From contig JAILEJ010000469.1 in assembly GCA_024688095.1 (NCBI GenBank), positions 1 through 11,154 of the forward strand: a DNA stretch of 11,154 nucleotides, given 5' to 3'. The notes below the pieces were generated by a model, which saw nothing but the letters and a program-made list of their open reading frames with translations, was not told the origin of the DNA and ran no database searches. Position numbers and translations under genes: made by a program. Source of the DNA: Butyrivibrio sp. GTDB taxonomy: Bacteria > Bacillota > Clostridia > Lachnospirales > Lachnospiraceae. This document shows, in pieces, positions 6,401-11,154 of the stretch (within the stretch, counting starts at the first letter, position 1; each line of letters begins with the position of its first letter).

Positions 6401-9400
6401 AACGTGTAGACAGAGGTATAGAACTTAAGGGAATATGCGATAAGTATTATAAGGATCATCCATATACCGAGGTTAATCAGCTTGAAAAAGATCTTAAAGA
6501 TCAGCTCAAAAAAGTTGATGCATTGGACACAACAGAAGCTGCTAAGGATAAGAAAAAGAAGACTGCAAAGATTAATTATCTTAAAACTATTTATTCACAA
6601 TATCAGAATCTTATGAAGAAGGTAGATAAGGATTATTGTGATGAAGAGAGAATTTTTGATAACCTTCCAGAAGTTCTTAGTGATATTAAGTATGCAAGTG
6701 ATTTTAGAAAACTTATGGCTGATAATGATGGTGAATATTACCATATGTTAGAAGAAGAGCTTGAGCTTACTAGTGAGCAGGTAGCGGATCTTAATAGATA
6801 TGATAACCTGTTCTATGCATTAGATAACTTCGTAATGATTTCACTTCTTGATTATGGCATCACACCATCTGCAAAGAGCGCAAGTCTTGTAAGCAGATCT
6901 CAGGCAAAGAGAAATCTTGTGCCATTGGATCCAAAATATGCTGCTGAGCTTGCATTAAATAAGGTTAAATCTAATGAATTTGATAGAGATGAAAGAGAAA
7001 AAGTTAAGCAGGAAAACGAAGCTCAGAAAAAGCTTGATGAGATCATGCCATTATATTTACAGGAAGAAGAAAAAGAGCGTGAAAGAATCAAGAATGATGA
7101 AGAGATACAGAAGCAGCTTGCAGAAGCAAGAGCTACAGGTAAAATTCTTATAATTAAGCATAATAATAAGTATGAGGATGAAGTAAATGATTTAAAGAGC
7201 AGAATCAGATCAATCAGCTCAAAATGGGATGCTGTTCAGGAATGGGTACATCTGCGTACAGGTATCTATAATGAGAAGGTTGCAAAAGAAGAAAAACTTA
7301 ATAAGAAGGATTTCATCTTAAGCTGGAAAGATCGTATGCATGACAAACTTGAGAAACTTAGTGACTACAAGGTTCAGGCAAAGTCCAGAAACTATGTTGA
7401 AGAGCTTTTCAAATATCTGCATAAGAATTTTGAAGATGATATTTATACTCCTGAGAAAATGGAGAAAGCACTTGCTGATGCAGGAAATGCATATTTCTTC
7501 CAGCTTTCTACAGGTGCAAAGAGAGAGGCTAAGCTTCGTCTTGATAAGTACAAAAAAGATAATACAGTAATGAATGATTATCTTATCTGGAAGGGAAATA
7601 AAGATACTGAAGTTGAAATGCTTGAAAGAGCAAAGGTTTTTGGCCGCGATACATTTATGAAGAATAACATAACATCTATAAAGAAGATCATGGATGTTAT
7701 AGGAGAAGTAAATGCATCCATAAATGATATGCAGACACCTGAATTTCTTGATAAGCTTGGAAATGATCTTGAACCTAAGGGAATAGATGAAAGACAGTTT
7801 ATGTTCCTTCTTAGAAAGCATAATGTAGGTCTTTCTGGTCTTTCTAATACAGTAAAAGATACAGCAGTAGCAAATGAAAATAAGAGAGCTGTTGATATGT
7901 ATCTTGATGCACGTAATAAAACAGAATTTATTACTAATGTTACTGAAGACGTATTGAAGGCAAGAAAAGAGCTTGATATCAAGAATGTAAACGAAGAGTA
8001 TATTCTTAAGAACTTTGACAAGTGCTATTGGATTGCTAATAAGATGATTGCTTTCCAGCAGTTATATTATGGCGAGACCATGGAATTCAACATGCTTAAG
8101 ATGGATGACAAATACAGAAATATGGTTAAGGATGTTGAGATGTACTTCAATAAAGGTGAAGGTGAAGCATATGCACTGTATTACAATGCTGTTATGGCAG
8201 TTGCTCATAAGTATGGTGTTACAGATAGTGGTATGTTAAGCTGTGGACTTTCAATTGAAGAACTTGAAAAACTTCAGGCAGGTCAGGATGCAAAGGAAGT
8301 AAAGGCATTAAAGTCTAAGGTTAAGAAGAATATTCAAAATGCAGAAAAAGATCTTGGCACAAATATTGATAATGTCAAAGAAGCATATGACAGAAACGAA
8401 AAGGTTCTTACAATCAGAAAGGCTATGACTAATAACCTTGGTGGTATTGAAGATCCAGATAATATTGATACATATGGTATCAGATTTGACGATAAGAAGC
8501 AGATTGATGACTTCAATTTATTTAGAAAGGATATGAAGAAAGTCAGCGAAAACAGCAGAAAGATGATTCAGCGTTTCAATGATGAACATAATAAGACTGA
8601 TAAAGTTACTTATGCAAATAAGACAATGTATTATTATGCAAATATGTTCTTCTATCTTTCTGAAGATGAATCTTATGAAAAAGCAGATGATAAGATTAAG
8701 AATATTCCTACAATAGAGAACTTTAACAATATGCTTCTAAAGGATACTAAATCTGTTGGTTCTAACCTCTCTGTAATTAGTGAGAAGAAGTGTAACAGAG
8801 TTCTTGACAGACTTAAAAAGCTTGGATTTGGAAACGGAGAGATTGGAAAGTCTGCAACAGGAGAACAGATCTTTAATAAAGAATTCTTTGATAAGAATTT
8901 CAGTGAGGAATTCTTTGTAGATATGGTCAATGCCATGAACCTTTGTATTCTCTTTGAGCAGGAAGATGATCATCTTAATATGGCTAAGCTTGAAAGTGAG
9001 ATAGCACAAAATGCAAATCTTGAAGAAGTTCACTCTCAAGAATATGAAGCATTATCTAAAGCGGCTGAAGAAATGATAAAAGAATATCAGGAGTTTGAAG
9101 AAAAGAAAAAGAAGGCAACAGCTCAAAGGGAAGAGGCAGAACGTCTACAAGAAGAATTTGACAATAAGTATGGTGGTCCAGTAAACATACCAAAAGAAGA
9201 AATGGACAAGTACTTGAAAACAGAAAAATCCATTCAAAATGCACTAGCGCAGGAGAATGAGTTCGATGCAGAGCTTTCAAAACGCAGCGAAAAGATTCGT
9301 GACTATAATACTCAGATGAATCATGTAGTGGCAACTCTTAGTATTGATAAAAATAAGAGCGCAGGTGATTTATCGCAAAGTAAGCTCAAAACTATCTATT

Positions 9401-10830
9401 CAATTAAAGAATTCTTTGAAAATGATGATAACAGATATTTGGTTTCAAAGTATTTTGATTTGTTTAATGCATATCTTCTTAGTAAGGATATACAGATTAA
9501 TGGTAAGGTCCGTGAAAGACAGGTTTATGATGCTGTAATTGATGAAATGAAGCAGAAAAATGCTGGTGCAAATACTGAGGCACTCAGAGTAGGTGAGGAA
9601 ATTGCTAAAATGAGTAAAGAGCAGAATCATCAGTTCTTTGAAGCTACTAAGAATGTATTTGTAAAGGGCGAATATAAACAGAATCTTAAAGAACTTCATG
9701 AACAGGATGCCAAGCTCGCGAAAGAAAAAGAAAAGAAAGAAGCTGAAGCTAAAAAGAGAGTGGATTCTTTACAGGCACTTGCAAGGAGACTGGAAAAGGC
9801 AGATCTTTCACAGGATGGTAAGACTATTAAGAAGCTTGGTAAGAATGACATTGCACTACTTAAGTCTCTGCAGGAAATGGAACTTACTACTTACTTAAGT
9901 TCTCACATTTATTTAAATAATGATGAGTTAGTACAAAATCAGAATGATGTGGCTCGTGATAAGGCTGTAACTAAGGCTCAAAATGAAGTAGCAAAGCACG
10001 CTGCCGAAGAAGCAATGAAAGAACAGCAGAAAATGGCTTCATATGATGCGATTCTGTTTAAGGCTAAACAGGCTCTTGAAATGAAGGAAGAGGCTGAGAT
10101 TAAAGACAAGCAGGCTAAAGAAGATGCTAAGAAGTTAAAAGCACAGCAGGAAGCTGATAAAAAGAAGAAAGCTGAAGAGGAAAAGCAGGACAAAAAGAGA
10201 AAAGCTGAACAGAAAAAGCAGGAAGAAGAGCTTAAGAAACAGCATGATAAGGAAGAAGCAGTCAGAAAGAAGAAAGAAGCTGATGACGCTAAGGCAAAAG
10301 AGGCTGAACTTAAGAGAAGAACAGCAGCTGTTAATGGAGCTATGGCTGCTATGTATAAGGGCAAAGGTATCAGCAGTCTTACTGATGAACAGCTTGCAAT
10401 ACTTGCTTATCAGCAGTTTGATGGAGTAGTACTTACAAAAGATAATCAGGAGAAGGTTGAAAAGAGTAACAAAGGCGATGCAAAAGCGAAAAAGCTTCTT
10501 GAAAACAAACAAACTATGATATCTCGTGCAACCGACGAACTTGATAAACGTTTTGTAAAAGCTTTAATTTCCAAGAAGGATGAAAGAGGTCTTAAATTTG
10601 ACATATCTGATGATAATAAGGCAAAAGAATTATCAACAAATATAGTTAATGAGAAGCTTAAATTCTATGAAATTAACTCAATCAAAAAACTTGTCGGATT
10701 TAACGTAAAAGAACTTATGGAAAAATATGGTATAAAGAAGCAGAATGATGCAGAGGCATTAAAGAAGAGAATTGATTTCTATTATCTTCCTGCTTCAAGA
10801 GTAAAAAATGACGCTGAAGACAAGAAATAA
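3436..10830 (+). CDS. Giant leaderless, highly charged helical protein of unknown function, 2464 aa
   Basis: One uninterrupted frame codes for about 285 kDa by rough estimate. I do not recognise the family. There is no signal peptide, sortase motif or clear transmembrane segment, so it is predicted cytoplasmic or exported without a leader. Composition is dominated by Lys, Glu, Asp, Asn and Tyr, with only about ten Cys, and reads as mostly alpha helix. Residues 1-180 are basic. Around 183-240 lies a more hydrophobic, Gly/Phe-rich part (KYGAFFGTITGS, then a KKKFFFF patch at 234-240). Long stretches of amphipathic helices follow, interrupted by K/E-rich coiled-coil segments near 699-725, 1179-1239 and 1876-1912. 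A long K/E/A/Q helix spans about 2184-2295, and the last roughly 170 residues are a more globular cap. One P-loop-like string, GNGEIGKS, occurs at 1799-1806 but lacks a convincing strand context. No HExxH or nuclease signature was seen. The gene probably shares a transcript with the upstream GNAT gene and ends at a strong terminator. A scaffold, filament-forming protein, or injected toxin/effector are all open; none is shown. Confidence 0.9.
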   Translation: MDFKFNDEKKQKAYDYISAEKKDQKTINKNMNDKANVFQQDWNEKTYEKHKEKIANDYHRLWKEKEKGIYGRTLEKMEDVKVEGALEGQFENQLHPGERFFRKTRNKENNKIMGWRKENGEACHYDKNTVREAAALDKYEKYHSTYFESRNHQKGLFNDYTHMNLSEQLAQGYKDNIRVQRNKYGAFFGTITGSLKSFKDTFMQRCFGEYEDRRKISAEDELNSAVRPFMVMTKKKFFFFKTQVGRLGTETKREKKDGSEYSKSIIRDYTTGDKEKRIAVMDELATKLVNFKLTPNMLTNKYLAKNTLQMQRYTDMLNAFVNMTNYNPYYLDVKAEHHTNPEMMALVRSRIILMAPIMSEFMEKHRYHFGLQKEKGILGKTKVIKNGNAQSDEEYNNYVKNTWEMIKQVYNSTADFMDDYADLKLGSSLKTIEDEATAKRAERKKYQKDENLDDSIFDIKYDVKGEKAKKLVEVRNKISSNPYIYEIFSGDMDQLFGRYHELTRRLDEIEARFQGVNNLLSTAGQEKFRNKDVPGVWKAYLEKEVLRMEGEQEIMKKQLLQYEVTIEYLVNQNVSDKNFKLTEMSEDVKTILKFEGLNHIFKVQEAYEYNNMFYQLTGIYDPKNFKDFVDKKTGKKVEINDLTTKYNFTMLKRGMERARLVNRLVDGKTVVNVNKVEDLNNIERRFVCNSKFEEASKIIDAIKKAKEEEKAKKSEAAKNNQEYKEVTEIDVNLGTEQVEGQEEPQQKIKKVKLTDISKYELTLNQIATLDINDITARYSINKELDVTKDETFEKYFQIKSIAAIGDILEKDYNGESIEGFNKLTDEQKDEVRIRAAMFKDYFKKWEGRMEYTRSEAYEYLEDVANMQGNNEIIEGVGKKFRLTTFENFNSDLVDKYWLGKEVSEQDKARANQMYNFINGMATANDYKAAQIKTFNKETYKAYKAKFEETKVRRSFEVTYTQDFNELVKSGIIKCKDDKELAEKKAEYLKRVDRGIELKGICDKYYKDHPYTEVNQLEKDLKDQLKKVDALDTTEAAKDKKKKTAKINYLKTIYSQYQNLMKKVDKDYCDEERIFDNLPEVLSDIKYASDFRKLMADNDGEYYHMLEEELELTSEQVADLNRYDNLFYALDNFVMISLLDYGITPSAKSASLVSRSQAKRNLVPLDPKYAAELALNKVKSNEFDRDEREKVKQENEAQKKLDEIMPLYLQEEEKERERIKNDEEIQKQLAEARATGKILIIKHNNKYEDEVNDLKSRIRSISSKWDAVQEWVHLRTGIYNEKVAKEEKLNKKDFILSWKDRMHDKLEKLSDYKVQAKSRNYVEELFKYLHKNFEDDIYTPEKMEKALADAGNAYFFQLSTGAKREAKLRLDKYKKDNTVMNDYLIWKGNKDTEVEMLERAKVFGRDTFMKNNITSIKKIMDVIGEVNASINDMQTPEFLDKLGNDLEPKGIDERQFMFLLRKHNVGLSGLSNTVKDTAVANENKRAVDMYLDARNKTEFITNVTEDVLKARKELDIKNVNEEYILKNFDKCYWIANKMIAFQQLYYGETMEFNMLKMDDKYRNMVKDVEMYFNKGEGEAYALYYNAVMAVAHKYGVTDSGMLSCGLSIEELEKLQAGQDAKEVKALKSKVKKNIQNAEKDLGTNIDNVKEAYDRNEKVLTIRKAMTNNLGGIEDPDNIDTYGIRFDDKKQIDDFNLFRKDMKKVSENSRKMIQRFNDEHNKTDKVTYANKTMYYYANMFFYLSEDESYEKADDKIKNIPTIENFNNMLLKDTKSVGSNLSVISEKKCNRVLDRLKKLGFGNGEIGKSATGEQIFNKEFFDKNFSEEFFVDMVNAMNLCILFEQEDDHLNMAKLESEIAQNANLEEVHSQEYEALSKAAEEMIKEYQEFEEKKKKATAQREEAERLQEEFDNKYGGPVNIPKEEMDKYLKTEKSIQNALAQENEFDAELSKRSEKIRDYNTQMNHVVATLSIDKNKSAGDLSQSKLKTIYSIKEFFENDDNRYLVSKYFDLFNAYLLSKDIQINGKVRERQVYDAVIDEMKQKNAGANTEALRVGEEIAKMSKEQNHQFFEATKNVFVKGEYKQNLKELHEQDAKLAKEKEKKEAEAKKRVDSLQALARRLEKADLSQDGKTIKKLGKNDIALLKSLQEMELTTYLSSHIYLNNDELVQNQNDVARDKAVTKAQNEVAKHAAEEAMKEQQKMASYDAILFKAKQALEMKEEAEIKDKQAKEDAKKLKAQQEADKKKKAEEEKQDKKRKAEQKKQEEELKKQHDKEEAVRKKKEADDAKAKEAELKRRTAAVNGAMAAMYKGKGISSLTDEQLAILAYQQFDGVVLTKDNQEKVEKSNKGDAKAKKLLENKQTMISRATDELDKRFVKALISKKDERGLKFDISDDNKAKELSTNIVNEKLKFYEINSIKKLVGFNVKELMEKYGIKKQNDAEALKKRIDFYYLPASRVKNDAEDKK
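9985..10320 (+). other. Lys/Glu-rich single-helix or coiled-coil segment inside the giant protein
   Basis: Residues of about 2184-2295 are nearly all Lys, Glu, Ala, Gln, Asp and Arg with i/i+4 alternation of opposite charges (for example KKKKAEEEKQDKKRKAEQ). There is little of the regular hydrophobic a/d heptad pattern. This resembles stable single alpha helices or TolA-like stalks. It links the helical body to a short C-terminal domain, which suggests a rigid spacer. Confidence 0.65.
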
Positions 10831-10874
10831 TTTGATGGACGTTATTTATCAAAGTCAGCTGCAAAGTTAAAAAT

Positions 10875-10909
10875 AATCCCCCTGATCGATTGGTCAGGGG
10901 GATTGTTTT
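10875..10909. terminator. Strong bidirectional Rho-independent terminator
   Basis: AATCCCCCTGATC (10875-10887) pairs with GGTCAGGGGGATT (10892-10904) over 13 positions with one G-U pair, around the loop GATT. On the plus strand the stem runs into TTGTTTT. On the minus strand it runs into ATTATTTTTAAC. It therefore ends both the giant gene, 44 bases upstream, and the convergent partial gene at 10915. Confidence 0.92.
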
Positions 10910-10914
10910 GCAAA

Positions 10915-11154
10915 TTATATCATATTTACTATTTCATTTTCTGGGGTAACTGCTTTTTCAAGCCTGGTAACACGGCAAACTGGGATATTACGATTTTCTG
11001 TTTCATCAAAAGTTATTTTTATTATTCCGGTTACATTGATCCATTCTTTATTTTTTAATTCATAGGCCTTCATATAACCACAAAGGATGCCAAGAAAAGT
11101 CATATCAGCTTCGCAGCAGGTCATAATATATCTGCCTGCCACAAATTCAAAATC
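10915..11154 (-). CDS. C-terminal part of a YcgQ/TIGR03943 (DUF1980) family permease-associated protein
   Basis: The minus-strand frame is open to the right window edge and ends at TAA (complement of 10915-10917), giving 79 visible residues. The first visible residues are DFEFVAGRYIMTCCEADMTF. The arrangement R-[YF]-x-M-x-C-C-x-A-D, followed further on by a W-x-x-V-x-G turn (here WINVTG), is what I recognise as characteristic of the DUF1980 domain of TIGR03943 proteins. In that family the domain follows an N-terminal membrane segment, and the gene usually sits next to a YcgR-like permease (DUF318). Substrate and exact role are not established in the family as far as I know. A GTG within the visible part is not taken as the start, because the conserved domain continues upstream. 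It converges on the giant gene and shares its terminator; there is no sign that it belongs to the module on the left. Confidence 0.75.
   Translation of the reverse strand, partial: DFEFVAGRYIMTCCEADMTFLGILCGYMKAYELKNKEWINVTGIIKITFDETENRNIPVCRVTRLEKAVTPENEIVNMI

Noticed and set aside
5277..10512. Numerous short and medium open frames antisense to or out of frame with the giant gene, including 126, 147 and 167 codon frames
   Set aside because: They lie fully inside a continuous long coding frame with consistent codon use, lack good ribosome binding sites, and give Phe/Leu/Ser-rich translations typical of the antisense of Lys/Glu-rich genes.
3436..10830. Phage tape-measure protein
   Set aside because: The length would fit, but there are no hydrophobic transmembrane-like stretches, no tail genes next to it, and the neighbours are GNAT and hydrolase genes.
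3436..10830. SMC/Rad50-type ATPase
   Set aside because: There is no N-terminal Walker A and no C-terminal ABC signature; the single P-loop-like string is far from either end.

Overview
The window looks like a chromosomal accessory region from a low-GC Gram-positive anaerobe, most likely a Lachnospiraceae member close to Butyrivibrio or Pseudobutyrivibrio. This rests on AT-rich DNA, strong AGGAGG-type ribosome binding sites, AGA/CTT-biased codons and a bidirectional intrinsic terminator. The genus is inference only; there is no rRNA, tRNA or housekeeping marker in the window.

Layout. On the minus strand, bases 1-2260 hold a two-gene unit: a 570-residue protein with an alpha/beta-hydrolase (lipase-like) core, followed through an ATGA stop/start overlap by a GNAT-type acetyltransferase gene that runs off the left edge. 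A 243-bp, very AT-rich divergent promoter region (2261-2503) separates it from a plus-strand unit. That unit is a 280-residue tandem GNAT protein (2504-3346) and, 89 bp later, one giant gene (3436-10830) for a 2464-residue, highly charged, apparently all-helical, leaderless protein I cannot assign to a known family. A strong bidirectional terminator (10875-10909) ends the giant gene and separates it from a convergent, partial minus-strand gene. That last gene matches the C-terminal domain of the YcgQ/TIGR03943 (DUF1980) permease-associated family and is probably unrelated core genome.

How the parts may fit together. The two GNAT proteins look like paralogues of one another, matched along the whole visible N-terminal domain. 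Each is paired with one large unknown protein on its own arm of a divergent locus: GNAT plus hydrolase on the left, GNAT plus giant helical protein on the right. The divergent control region carries inverted, related sequence blocks near both promoters, which suggests common control. None of the four proteins has a signal peptide or a convincing membrane anchor, so they are probably cytoplasmic, or exported by a leader-independent route. I propose the four genes as one undescribed module; its function cannot be read from this sequence.
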